A stretch of 64,000 bases of DNA from Acipenser ruthenus (taxonomy: Eukaryota > Chordata > Actinopteri > Acipenseriformes > Acipenseridae), in contig NC_081209.1 of assembly GCF_902713425.1 (NCBI RefSeq), forward strand, positions 5,372,001-5,436,000, given 5' to 3'. This document shows positions 15,244 to 27,800 of the stretch, piece after piece. The notes beneath the pieces were generated by a model. That model saw only the letters and a program-made list of their open reading frames with translations. It made no database searches and had not been told where the DNA came from. How positions within the stretch are numbered: position 1 is the stretch's first letter; each line of letters opens with the position of its first letter. The position numbers were made by a program, and so were the translations under genes.

Positions 15244-15262
15244 CACGAATATGCACGCTTTT

Positions 15263-15268
15263 AATAAA
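15263..15268 (+). terminator. NFKBIL1 polyadenylation signal
   Basis: AATAAA 20 bp after the NFKBIL1 stop codon, followed by a GT-rich stretch (TGATTTGTTGTGACTC). Confidence 0.65.
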
Positions 15269-16299
15269 GGCTTGATTTTTACAATGTGATTTGTTGTGAC
15301 TCTTACTGCTTACTGGGTTAGTGTCATGTGGTTTGACTAATTATGTGTGATTCGGATCTGAGTGTTGCATTGTTTGATGCAATCATTATACCTTCACTAG
15401 TACATCCTGATCTTATCCACGTGGCTTTTATTTATGAGACAGAAACTGATATTACTCTCTTGGATTTAAAGATACTTTATATAATGTACATTTTCCTGAT
15501 ATTTAATATTTACTTACTTATCTGATAATACTGTGTCCTAATAAAATTGTCTGATTCTCTGGTGTTTCTGCCTAGATCATTAATTGCCATGCTTACTTAA
15601 CTGTTCCAGCAAAAAAAAAAGATTTTGACAATGTGAACTGTTTTTATAACATGAACATAGTACTATATTGTCAAAGACTGCACTGGTTTCTGTGGGTCCG
15701 AGAGAACACACACAGGATCATCTTAGCAGTTAACTGTAGTAGGGGGACCATGGTCTGGCATTTATCAGGAATTGAAGGGTGTGTTGTGAACAACATCAAG
15801 CAAAATATAGTACAAGGTGTATTTTTTACCAAAAAGAGGATGATGGAGAGCAATGCATGCCACCTTTAAAGCTACATGACTCCAGTACAGATTTTATTCA
15901 GGCATAAAATGATTTTATAATGAAATGTATCTACTGCTTTTTTTTTATTTGAAAATATCACATTGAAACAGGAGTGGCCAGAATTGGCTCTTCCTCTCCT
16001 GGTCTTTGTTCCAACCCTGTATATAGAAAGATTACCAGAAGTTTATTAGGTCCCACAAACAAGAATTTTAACATTGCAATATAGAATTATAGATACAAAA
16101 GACAGCAAAACACAACGTGATTATAAAGTTAGTTGGGCACTTTGTAGTGGAGCTATAAATAAGGACGAATCACACTGTATGAAAAATAAGAAAAATAACC
16201 CACATTTTACTCACGATAACTTCCATTTGGTGCCAGAAGTTGTCGCTGTTGTTCCACCAAATGATTAGAGTCTGCTCCCGGCTTCGCAAGGCACGTTCA
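15269..16299. other. Intergenic, NFKBIL1 to TCTN2
   Basis: About 1 kb of AT-rich sequence. Short open frames on both strands (e.g. 15633-15869) show no recognisable similarity. I see no RNA gene or named repeat. The TCTN2 promoter-proximal part is described separately. Confidence 0.5.
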
Positions 16300-16457
16300 C
16301 GCTCCTGCGAGAGCTGTGATTGGTCAACGCTGGTTACCATAGACATCGGTGACAGTTGTTTAGATATGGCGTCTGCTTGAGTAGAAAAAACAGATTTTAC
16401 AACACATTTTAAACTTGTGTTTTTATTGTTTTTTACATTCCAGTTATAATTATTGGC
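16300..16457 (+). promoter_or_regulatory. TCTN2 promoter-proximal region: inverted CCAAT box and RFX half-site
   Basis: An inverted CCAAT box (ATTGG, 16319-16323) lies about 10 bp before GTTACCATAGACAT (16333-16346). The first half, GTTACC-AT, matches the RFX X-box consensus GTNRCC-N(0-3)-RGYAAC, but the second half is poor. TCTN2 is a ciliary transition-zone gene, so RFX control is expected (family knowledge). The site itself is only a partial match. Confidence 0.45.
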
Positions 16458-19400
16458 ATGGCATCACAGCATTATCCTGTTGGTCTAATATACTTATGTA
16501 TTTCTTTGCTGGTTTTCGTAGAAGTTATTTGGGGACAGTCTGGTAAGAACGGTTGTTATTTACTGTAAAGTTACTTAAATCTTAATACTGTATGTTAATG
16601 ACTATGTACATTTTAAATCACAGTCTGTATAAACCACGTTAGTCAGACAGTTAACAAGGCACCTGATTGGTTCCCTTTCCTGTGTGTGCAGTCTTCTATT
16701 GACAACTCTCCCTTCCTGGGGCTCTTCTACCAAGGTGCTACAATGTAAGTTACTGTGTTATCTATACTCCCCGCTGAATAACAGTATATTTACTTATCAG
16801 TCTCACAAAACAGCCTGTCCCTTAATATACTGGGAGTGGACACTGCTTTTTTTAGTTCAGGTTGTTTTAAGCGTTTTGTTTTTGTTATGAAGTGTAATCT
16901 TTGTAATATATGGAGCCTGTCCATCACATGTTTAGTTTGTTTGAGTAAGCTTGAATTGATAAGACAATTCTGTTCAATTCTGTTTTTTAGCAATCCTATT
17001 GAAAGCCCTTCCTTTCAGACACCTTCCATAGCTGAGCCCATTGTGCTTAATGGTTACACACAAGGGAGCACAATTTTAACAGAAAATAATCAGTATTTTA
17101 CTATTCCACAGGTAAGAACCTCAGTTTTAAATCTTTACATGGTCTAATAGCTACATTCAATTGAATTTACAAAAGACTATATTGAACCTAATTGCTAATT
17201 TGTTAGTTAAATTGGAATGAAACCTTGATGTTGCCTGTAACGTTTTCTAAAAGCATAGCATCTTTATTTCAGCAGTCCATGAATGGACTGTGTAAGAGAA
17301 GCTCCAGTGGCTTTTCTCCAGAATTTTAAATCAAGCTGTGTGGCACCTCTTACTGCTTGTAACATTTCTCAGTCTGCTTGTCTCAATCCTTTGGAGCTAA
17401 GTCTCAGGATTATAAACGGACAAGGAGGTATGTAAAATCTATTTTTTATTGCTTATCCTAAAGTTGGTAGCTTGATAAAACAGTTTAGTATCTTTTATTA
17501 TTTAATAATCATCAAGTTCCAGAAGCATATGTTCCCTGTTTGAGCTTTGTGATTCTTTCACTTTTAGGTTTCATTAACATCACAGTGATTGAACAGCTCA
17601 CTACTGATCTGAGTGATTTTGTTTCTGATCCAAATAATGCAGAAACTCTTAGTCCAACACAGGAGTCTCTGTTCCCAGTATCTTCAAACTCAGGTAAGAA
17701 CTCTCCTTTACTAATGTAAGTGTACCTAGTTTGTATTCGTATGGATTTATATTCATAATAATTACTTATTTTAACAGGGGACTTGAACGCTTCAGAACAA
17801 AATGGGTTATGTGAAAATAAATCTTTATCCCTGGACTACACTTTCTTTTGGAAAGGAAACTCCCTCATTAATATAACTGTCATTCATCTTATTGGAAAAG
17901 TCTGTTTGGATGCAAACGGTAAGCTTAAATACAATACAGTTTATCAATTTACAATATGCCCTGCCTCAAATAAGTTACAGAACTGCTTGTCTATATTAAC
18001 CTTTAGTAGCAGTTATGATTGTAAAAGATGGATGTCTTCTTAATTTATATAGTTTTTGAATTTTGTGTATTACAGTCTTTTACTGGTGCCCACTTAAATA
18101 GGCAATACTTCTTGAAGGATTTACTTCCAAAGATTATAGAATCAAAGATATATGTTACTGTGTTTCTAATTTTTTTCAGCAAAGTTGCCATTGACGTTGA
18201 CACAGAGATTTAGTGCAGTGTTTGTAAATGGAGATGCAACGGCACAGTCCAACTCAGGAAATCCAGGTATACAATACACAGAGGTCTATAAGTATTCTTT
18301 ACATTTTAGCAAGGCTGGAAAATAAGAGAACATAACTGATCCCAAACAGATCCTATTGCCCTGTGTATTTTGATTCCACTATGAAATTAGGTTCAGAAAT
18401 ACAAATTGACACTGGTAAATCTACCCTTCCACCTGTGTATAAACCTTTCTTTCAAAGAAAATGGAAAGCAGATCCAGTTAGTTTTATAAACCAAGGGCAT
18501 TTTTTTTTTTACCAAGTGTGATTTCTTTCTTTAGGTTATCAGATTGGAAAGCCTGTTATTGCTGGAAATACGAGAAGCAGTGTGATAACCAGGACAACCC
18601 TAAACATTTGGCAACCAGGTGCTGTATTTCATCATTACTAAACTGGGCTAAAGAGTGCTTGTATACTGGGCAGTTAAATCAAACTCCTTGGCATGTATTT
18701 TCCACTGTGCAGTCAAAATGCCCACTCCATAGTGAATGTATGAAGTGGGTAATTTGTTCAGTGGCCAATGATACTTCAGTTATCAAGACATGGTTGTCTG
18801 AGAAGAGAATACATGCTCAGGAACACACAGGTAGGGATGTAACTGCGGATGTTAGTCTTGGTGACTTTTTCTTGGTAATGTGATATTTATAAGCTCGGGC
18901 TAACATCTTTTATATATTGTAAAAGAGATGCCCTCACGGCGGTTCGTTGTCCCTTTAAAACACAACCCAACACACACAGGAATGGATTTTTCTAAAGCGC
19001 AGTTGCGCAATTTATAATAAACACAAAAACAAAATAAACAAAACGAACACCTAGCTCTTTTTTGAGCAATAACTAAAACAAAACAGGACCCTAAACTAAA
19101 GACAGGACAGCTAAGCTGTTTACCTGTAACAAAACAAAACAAACAGAACAGCACACACACAAAAAATGCTTCACACTACCTTTTTTTTTTTTTTCAAATT
19201 ACAGCTGTACCCACACACACCAGCACAGTCGGGCTTCTACACTCTTCAGCAGCTCTGAGCAGACTGACTGCTCTCCTTAAATACCCTGCACCTGGCTCCA
19301 ATTTTCAATAGTAGCCAGGTGCAGGTAATGATTAACAATAAAACAATTAACAAATACAATTAAACAAAACAAACCAAAATGCACATGTTTTCCTGCAGGG

Positions 19401-21627
19401 GGAATTTAACTCCCTCCCTGCTGTCTCACAATATATGTTTTATTTTTTAGTTGGGAATGGGCTGTGTGCCACTGCGAAAACAACACCTGTCTTATTTGGA
19501 GTGGACTTTACATCAGGATGCATTCTAAGACTCAGTTTGAAGGGATTGTCTAACTGCAGTCAGACCAGGTTTGTGAGCAAATCCACTTTAACAGCTGCTA
19601 ATTGCACTTTCACAGATCCAATTAAAACTTACCTTACCCCTAACCTAAGGTAGCATTTGGCGGTGCAAGATTAGCACTAATCAGGTTAATTAATTGTTAA
19701 TCTTTTGACTGAGGGCTGTATCCAAGCGACGACTTTGGACTTTGCTGCAGATTTCCCATTAACTTTGCATACTCTTTATGTCCCAACAATTCTGTCCTGC
19801 TGCCCATGGTGACCATAACCCTGTCCACAGTGTTAGTGGAGGTGTTTCCTTCACTTTATGAACAGGCACATAACAAATCAATTTAAAAAAGCAATCTGAA
19901 GGAAAAATACCATGCGGATATAGCTTAATGTGTTGAGTGGTTTAGTGGTTTGTGGTCCTTGCCACAGTTAAATTATACAGTGTTCAGTTAAGTAGAAGTA
20001 CATCACAAAGCAGCACCTCTGAAAATATGTATAAAATACATAAAAAAAAAAGCTTTATACAAGAGTAATTCTCTAACCACCTTAGGTAACATGACAGTAT
20101 ATCAATTGATCTTCTCAATCTTGCATGTCTTGAAATGTGCATTTTAAAACTATAACCCTCCTGTCTTGCAGGGAGACTGTACAGAAAGGCCTGTCTTCAC
20201 TGGTTAGCGCAACTATTGTTGCAAAGAGAGGCAACCCGGTATCCACTGATCTGAATGAATGGGTGTCTATTTGTAAGTTTTGTTTTTGAATAATTCAAGC
20301 AAGTGTTTTATTACTTGTCTAATAAGTTAACAAATGCAACGTACTTGTTTACTAAACGTAGGCATTGTATATCCTGGTTTTAGAACACACAGCAATGGCA
20401 CTGAATATGTCAAGCACAGCTGCAGATAATGTACCAGGCACCTGCACTGGCGTTCCTGCTAACATGAACATCCAAATCATCACTGCTGATGTAGGTGTGG
20501 TGGAAGGGGTCCCACAGACAGAAATTCTTGCTGTAGAGGTTGGGTTAGTACTGAAGTAGTATTTACATACTCCTATTATAATTCTGGAAATAGCCTAAAC
20601 TAAAACGGCCTTCCTGAAATTACTAACATTGCCTCAGCCAATTCCTTTTTAGCCGTTACCTAATCATAATTGCCTGAATCAAAAACTGAAGTATATTTTC
20701 AAGGCTGTATGTACCAGTAACCATACTAGCCACAAATTCATTGTTTTCCCTTCAGTTTTACATCTGTTACCTGGAAGATTCAGTGTGGGGGAGCCGATGT
20801 TGCTGCCTGTGTAAACGACTCAGTTGTTCAGTCTTTTCCTGTCAGCACATCAGTGACATTTATCAAGATACCAGCACAACCCCTTCCTTCTAAAACCAGG
20901 TAGGTTTCAGAACCTAGAACTGTGTTTGCTTTAGAAACATGTGATGTCCACAGAAAACAAACTCTGTATAGATCTGTATCTTTCAATAGTAAATCCTAAC
21001 ATGTTAAAAATATACATACTAAATGTTTGACAAGGTGTTTTCTTCAGCGTCGTTACAGGTTCAGAAAATACATTTCAAGCATGCTAAATTCCGGTACATG
21101 TTTTCATATTCCTGTTGTGCAGGTTTCAGTTAAATTATACAGAATACGATTGCGACCGGAATGATGTGTGCTGGCCCCAGCTTGCTTACCCACTGACCAG
21201 GTATTATACAGGTGAGTTCAGGGCTTCCTTGATAATGGCTTTCGTTGTATGGTTGTATTGAACTCCTTTAAGTGTTCTAATTAAATCACAATAGGCAGAT
21301 CTGCACAGTTATGTGCACCTGAGCATTCTTCACAACCAGCTGCATGATGTCAAAAAGCAGCTCAGCTAGCTGCTTTCACTGATACTGCAGCTGACTGTGC
21401 AACTTTCAAACATAGCTACGTTCTTTAAATAACTCAAAGCTTTGTGAATAGGGCGGTAGATTTGTTTAATAAAGCCTTGTCCATATAACTCTTCCTTTTT
21501 GCCAGACGAGTCCTACTCCCAGTCCATAGCCAAAGGAATGATTCTGGTGTTCATCTTCATAGTAGCATCAGTTTTGGGAAGCCCTTGGAACCAAATTCGA
21601 CAAGCCTGGAAAAACACTACCTTTTAA
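16458..21627 (+). pseudogene. TCTN2: TCTN2 (tectonic-2), apparently decayed copy
   Basis: Tectonic-2 is a signal-peptide, single-pass membrane protein of the ciliary transition zone (MKS/B9 complex). Recognised exons: 16458-16542 (signal peptide, LIYLCISLLVFVEVIWGQS), 16692-16744 ([12 protein letters not shown]), 16991-17111 (ends NNQYFTIPQ), 17273-17427, 17568-17693, 17778-17918, 18180-18266, 18535-18618 (GYQIGKPV), 19451-19568, 20172-20272, 20384-20543, 20756-20899 (VTFIKIPAQPLP), 21123-21211 ([18 protein letters not shown]), 21506-21627 (transmembrane helix, SPWNQIRQAWKNTTF, stop). Three lesions are visible. First, only ~150 bp separate the signal-peptide exon from the exon matching human residue ~245, so ~220 residues including the Cys-rich region are absent, and the two exons are out of phase, giving a TGA. 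Second, exon 17273-17427 reads SMNGLC in phase but CVREAPVAFLQNF in another frame, as if two bases of a TG run at ~17288-17294 were lost. Third, joining 20272 to 20384 makes TAA. Identity as TCTN2 is ~0.93. Loss of function is inferred; assembly error is the main alternative. Confidence 0.75.
18918..19430 (-). mobile_element. Solo LTR of an LTR retrotransposon (fossil)
   Basis: A 513-bp insert in a TCTN2 intron. Read on the minus strand it starts TGTGAGACAGCAGG and ends TCTCTTTTACA, i.e. the 5'-TG...CA-3' ends of an LTR, and is flanked by the 6-bp direct repeat ATATAT (18912-18917 and 19431-19436). A TATA-like GTATTTAAGG lies ~150 bp in on the minus strand, inside an inverted repeat around CCAGGTGCAGG. 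No internal coding region is present, so it is a solo LTR left by recombination. The family is unknown; a Gypsy-like or ERV-like origin cannot be separated here. The flanking repeat is low-complexity, so support from it is modest. It looks fairly intact, so probably not very old, but age cannot be measured from one LTR. Confidence 0.7.
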
Positions 21628-21844
21628 ACCCAGCAAACGTGTGTCTTTAATCACTTTACTTAAATGTCTTTCATAATAATAATTAGATTTGAGTTGCTGT
21701 AATAATTCATTTTGTAAATGCTAGATTTTAGTTTTTGGTATTAATTTTTTTTTAAATCATGCTGTAAATAACAAGTTGTTTATAAAGCTGTACATAGCTT
21801 TGTAAGATATTTTTGTAAACATTTGACAGTTAAAAAAAAAGATG

Positions 21845-21850
21845 AATAAA
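21845..21850 (+). terminator. TCTN2 polyadenylation signal
   Basis: AATAAA about 220 bp after the TCTN2 stop, followed by a T/G-rich stretch (TTTGTATTTATTGTGTG). The 30-bp minisatellite begins ~60 bp further on. Confidence 0.55.
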
Positions 21851-21908
21851 AAGTTTATATTTTTGTATTTATTGTGTGTTGATTGCTCAGTAAAACCCCA
21901 AGGAGCAT

Positions 21909-22585
21909 TGGAAAGATGCATATCTGCAGAAGTAATGCTAGGAAGACTTGTCTGCAGAAGCAATGCTATAGGAAGACTGGTCTGCAGAAGCAATGCTATA
22001 GAAAGACTGGTCTGCAGAAGCAATGCTATAGAAAGACTGGTCTGCAGAAGCAATGCTATAGAAAGACTGGTCTGCAGAAGCAATGCTATAGGAAGACTGG
22101 TCTGCAGAAGCAATGCTATAGGAAGACTCATCTGCAGAAGCAATGCTATAGGAAGACTGGTCTGCAGAAGGAATGCTATAGGAAGACTGGTCTGCAGAAG
22201 CAATGCTATAGGAAGACTGGTCTGCAGAAGCAATGATATAGGAAGACTGGTCTGCAGAAGCAATGCTATAGGAAGACTGGTCTGCAGAAGCAATGCTATA
22301 GGAAGACTGGTCTGCAGAAGCAATGCTATAGGAAGACTGGTCTGCAGAAGCAATGCTATAGGAAGACTGGTCTGCAGAAGCAATGCTATAGGAAGACTGG
22401 TCTGCAGAAGCAATGATATAGGAAGACTGGTCTGCAGAAGCAATGCTATAGGAAGACTGGTCTGCAGAAGCAATGATATAGGAAGACTGGTCTGCAGAAG
22501 CAATGCTATAGGAAGACTGGTCTGCAGAAGCAATGCTATAGGAAGACTGGTCTGCAGAAGCAATGCTATAGGAAGACTGATTTAC
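21909..22585. repeat. 30-bp minisatellite, about 21 units
   Basis: Tandem array with an exact 30-bp period. The unit contains GGAAGACTGG, then TCTGCAGAAGCAATG and a CTATA end. Twenty near-identical units fill 21961-22560, with a degenerate leading unit (from ~21909) and a last unit fading at ~22585. Variants are few and recurrent (GATATA for GCTATA, GAAAGA for GGAAGA), which points to recent homogenisation. Because 30 is a multiple of 3 and the unit lacks stops in several frames, the array is open on both strands (RLVCRSNAIG repeated on +). I treat these frames as artefacts of the repeat. It lies directly downstream of the TCTN2 3' end. Confidence 0.97.
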
Positions 22586-24579
22586 CAGGGACCTATATAG
22601 GCATGCAGAAGTATATACAGCTTTGAAACCTAGCAGCCAACATTGTTAGGGAGAAAAATACTAGAAATAGCAAAAACTGAAACATCTACGCATTTTACAA
22701 TTACAACCATAGTGACTTGGAAGAAGATCTTGAAAGTAAATGTCTGAATTGATAAACACAACTAATGTGTGTTAGTAGGAAATATGCTGGGAAGCATAAC
22801 TGTGAATGTATTGGAGTTACTGACTTCCTTATTGGAGCTATTGAGTTAATGAATCTTTAAATAGACTACATCTGCATTCAATTATAATTCCAGCTGTGTA
22901 CTGCCCCCAACATTAGGGTATGTAATGCTTTAAATGTGTGGCTGTATAGATAATAAATAAGTTTAGAATCTGTAAATATGGGGAAATCTAGGGATACCGC
23001 TAAACTGTAAATAAAAACACATGCTAGTCAGGGTTAGAATATATGTGATGTTAAGCTAATAGAACACAAAGCCACATTGTGGCTTGGAACTTGGTTTCAG
23101 GAGACTAGGTTTCAGGCCACTGCATGGCACACAAGGGACAGATTTGGGGTTTGATTCAGCAAAGTTGCCTCAAACTCAGTCTCCTGGATTCAGGTTTCAA
23201 GCCACTGTTCCTGAAGAAGTGGTTTTGTGTTCCCTCAGCTTTACTCATACCAAACAGGCTTGCATTGTGACTGCAGGAACCTCTGAAGCCAAAAGTCAAA
23301 TAAAGTGAATGTTCAAAGTAAGTGTCGAACTGGTTCATGCTTAAAATAAAATCTGTCATCTGTCACTTTTTAGCAAGTAAAGTTTCTATTTCTGTTAATT
23401 CTGTCAGTATTGTGTTACATGGAAAACATAAAACTTAGGATTTGAAATAAAACAAAAGTTTTTACCAACTGAACATTAGAAGTAGGAGCGACTTTCCATT
23501 CCGGATTTGCCAGAAGGTTTAACCAAACGTGTATTACCCAAGGGGGTTTAACAAATGTTTTGGTCATGTGACAATATTATTAAGATCAGGGGGAAATACT
23601 TGATACATGTTTTTTGTACTATTGTGTATAAATACAGCAGAACTACAAAAATTACTACTTACAGCAATAGTTTGCCACCATATTGTCACATGTTCACAAA
23701 TCTGTCTCAATAAAACAGCACTAGTACTAGTATTATTTTATGTTTGGTATAAGGAATTTTCTGCATACCAAAAAATTTGACATAACATGGTTAATGTAAC
23801 TTGTTCGTGTTTTCAACTTTGTGACATTGATCGACTTCAAGTTCATCAACTCTGTATGAAACTAAACGCACATTTCGGTTGGCCTGCTTAATTGTGTATT
23901 TTTTTTTATTTTCTAACCCCGAGGAAGTATGCGGTTGGCCACCAGGAACACTTCTGTGTCTTGAACTGGCTTCCTGGTCCCCAGTCTGTGTAGATCATGT
24001 CGACCTGGAAACGACGTGGAAGACACTGAGCGACAGAAAAATATGAAGCAAACATTAATTACACTCAAGAGAAATTAACGGGGTTTTAAATCTTTGTAAT
24101 TAGAGTAAACTAAAGGAAAGCGTGCAGCTGTTTTGACGTGCCAAAATTGCATACGCTTTTGGCCTCTGTTTTTCATTTCTTTTTAATGCGAACATTTTGT
24201 TTTACATAGGGATACAATACAGTCAGACACACACACAGTATCATCATTTCTATTTAAATTAGCGTTCCATATTTCAATGTCAGTCTTAATTTGTATGGGT
24301 TGAATTTGATGAACAGCAGATATGTTTTTTGATTAACTCTTTTTTCATATATTGTAAATAATTAAAAATATATGTATATAAAATAGTCGATCGTTTGTAA
24401 TGCTGTTGCGTATCGTAAATATACCTATCGGTTCTTGACTCAACTGTTGTCTGAATTATGAGACGTGTCAGTGTTTAATGATCGACAAAGTGCTGACATA
24501 CTTCTTGACTTGAAAAAAAAATTGCTTCCTGAATTGTCTGGATGTGAAATAAAATCTCAAAGACTGGATAAAGATAATA
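22586..24579. other. Intergenic, TCTN2 to ATP6V0A2, with ATP6V0A2 promoter at its right end
   Basis: About 2 kb, mostly AT-rich. The near-direct repeat AGGTTTCAGGCCACTG (23106) / AGGTTTCAAGCCACTG (23192) and an inverted pair around CATGTGACAATAT (23567) and ATATTGTCACATG (~23680) suggest old repeat debris. The ATP6V0A2 promoter and 5' UTR must lie in the last few hundred bases. An upstream ATG at 24465 opens a 61-codon frame overlapping the main start (see findings). Confidence 0.5.
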
Positions 24580-24797
24580 ATGGGCTCCTTATTCAGAAGC
24601 GAGGAGATGTGCTTGGCGCAGCTCTTCCTGCAGTCTGGGTCCGCTTATGACTGCATTAGCGAACTGGGAGAAATGGGACTGGCAGAATTCAGAGATGTAA
24701 GTACATTATAAACAACATTTTTTTTTCTGAAAGGTCTTCATCCCACATCTTTGTTAATAGAAATAGAAAACGAGTAAGTCAAAGTTGACAGTCTGTC

Positions 24798-24852
<55 letters not shown>

Positions 24853-27800
24853 GTCTATCTATGACAGGTCTTGGCTGCCTGGCGCTAGTTTTCGCTGGTG
24901 TGAAGTAATAACACATATGTTGTTTACTTCCACGTAAGCAAATAATTATTTTAGCAGATACACAAGGTATCGGGGGCAGAATTATGTTGTCAGCCAAAAA
25001 CAAGATTTGATGTCCATTTAATTAAAAGGACTGACACGGTCCCCTGGATGATTTTCAGATACAACCAAAGCTCTACTTTTTTTTTTTTTATAGATTTGAG
25101 AGGGTAAGAATGTTTTTTGGCCAAATGATAGCTTGGTATTTTGTTATTCACTTGTCAATTTAAACATACTGATTAAGTCATCTGCTTTAGTTGTATTTGT
25201 AGTGCATTCTGTATAATCTATAGATAGTAATCAGCAGGTGTTAGTAATCTGATACTTAGAACGTTGACCAGTTTTTAAAGAAAAAATGGACAATCAATTA
25301 AACTTGTACAGTAATCTACAGTTTCAGAAAGTCAAATGAAACCTGCTGAATAATGTTACCTTAGAGTACTGAATTCCATACCGCTTTGTAGTTTTCCAAA
25401 TACTTAACGAAAAACTGACAAAAATGTGACATTTGGAAATCTAACATGAAATACTGTACTACTATTATGGCTTCCTGTAGACTTTTGCGATATCATTTTG
25501 TAGTTTCTTTGATTACATGATGTTAAATAAGATCTAAATTCTGTTGATTGTCTTTATGTTAAATATTAATCAAGCCTGCCTTGTTTGTGTTTACTTTAGG
25601 GTAAGACAGTTTCTGTAACACTTGATTAAGCTGTGCAATGTTGAAGGGGTTTTCGTGGAGAGTTTAATTTATCATGACTTTGAGGCTAACAGCCATATTC
25701 ACAAGCAGTGTAAGAGTGCCAAGTTAATGTTGTTTTACAATGAGCATAGAAAAAAAAAAAGTGTTGTTTGTATTTTGGAGACTAGGAGCATAAAGGCGGT
25801 CCTTAAATAACCTTTAACTTGCAGTCCAACCAATCCAAGCTACCTTATTTGCTTTGTCCCTGGGCCTGGTTGTTTTTTTTTAAATTTTGTTTTTGTTTTT
25901 TTATCCAACTAGCAAATTGGATTCAGAGGTTGTTTTTCTCCTAAAGCTGGAAAAGTCGCTAATTTGTACAGTGGGTCGGCCAGGCCACAAGCATTAGACT
26001 TGATAAAAGCTTGTATGCTACCTGATCAGCAATGCTAGTTCAGGAACTGTGTCCCTTTTCATTACTGATGGGGTCCTGTTGGTTGTGGGTTAATGCTGTT
26101 ACATAGTATTGTTAGTTTGAGTTGGCAATTAGCATCCTTCATGCATACTGAAAGACAACCTGATCCTGACCAGGCTTAATTCTGCAGTTCAAGGGCAGGC
26201 CTGCTGAATGGAACCTGCATCTTGACAAACCACATTACACCTTTGTTCCCTTCAGTTGCTTGGCTCAGGTTTTGCATGTTTCTTTTTGCTTGTTCAATTT
26301 CAGCTCAATCCCAACGTGAACGCCTTTCAGCGCAAGTTTGTCAGCGAGATAAAGAGGTGCGAAGAAATGGAGAGAATCCTCGGTAAGACATGCAGTCAAT
26401 AAATATGTTTGAGTGGGATTAGCCAAAAAGATGTCTGGCCGAATGCCCTTATTACTCACACAGATCTGATTAGTTCCACACCGTAATTCAGCACTGGTAC
26501 GGGGAAGCAGCTCTGGTCCTGGAGTGCTGTTCCATTTCATGAATATCTCCTTTAGGAATAATTATGTAGATGGATTGGAACTGTGGAGGTTGCCTACCCT
26601 TGCCATGTAGCCTCCTCAGAGCTAATGATGTAGACAAAGTGATATATACACATTCCATATGCTAGTCCTTGTAAAACTGTACCAGTCATTTTTTAAAATA
26701 ATTAAATTTCTGTCATGCAAACGTACATTTAGTGCAAGTGGATATATTTTGTAAAACATAAAAAGCTACATTTGAATTATTTTTACTATTGACAGAATAC
26801 TTTTGAACTTCTTCACCATCTGAAACATGGTATTTAATGAAGGGCATAATTTACCCTTAGGACATTCTCTAACGAAAAGCTTTTTGCAGCTCCAGAACAA
26901 TTAGGACCCATTGAGAGTAACAGAAATCGACAGCAGTTTAGTCGAAACTTTTAATTAAGAGTGGCGTCAGCAATGCTACAGCTGAACAAAAGCCTTAACC
27001 ATACGTTTTTCTATTTCATTGCAGTTTATTTGCTGAGAGAAATTAAAAAAGCAGACATACCTCTGCCAGAAGGAGATGTTAATCCTGTAGCCCCACTACC
27101 TAAACATGTCATGCTCATAATGGTAAGTTACATTTTGCAGAAAATGTTACTTTGCTGAACAACTTATGCAAGTGCAGTAGGATTCAGGTTTGGGTGAACG
27201 TGCCTCCACTAAATGGTAGTGGTAGTGATGAGAATGAAATGCATATTCTTGGATCTTTTACACCAGAAATGTAACATCTTTACTTCATTCCCCATTTAAG
27301 GAGCAGCTGCAAAAGCTTGATGTCGAGTTAAGGGAAGTAACCAAAAATAAAGAAAAGCTGAAGAAGAATCTTTTGGAGTTGACAGAGTACACCCACATGC
27401 TGAGGGTAACCAGGAATTTTGTTCAGAGGAATGCAGAGGTAACATATGATGCATACGCATTTCTCTTTATTTCTGTAGTTGTCTAATGAAATGCTGGCTG
27501 GTGCATCAACCAGATCCAGCTTCTCTTCTCCCAGCTGAGCTGTGAGCTGCTGTTGCATGCTTTCCTTATTCCCTGCTGGCTGAACGTGGACTTAAACCTG
27601 TCTCGGCAGTAAGAGAATGGGGATCAGTAATGTTATAACACCAAGAGCCACATAAATGTATGTTTGTTGAAAATGTATCAAACGTGTGTTCTTGCTAGTT
27701 TACTTCTAATTGTACTGATTTACTCAACAATCTGGTATCAAAGAAAGTACCTATTAGTGATATAGTGATATACAGAATCCTTTACAATTGCTTTGTTCAG

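Noticed and set aside
15633-15869. Possible small gene between NFKBIL1 and TCTN2
   Set aside because: Frames on both strands overlap, composition is AT-rich and there is no recognisable similarity.
21757-22600. Long open frames on both strands (250-268 codons) with a 10-residue repeat
   Set aside because: They follow from the 30-bp minisatellite, whose length is a multiple of 3. There is no start context, no conservation, and the same DNA is open in several frames.
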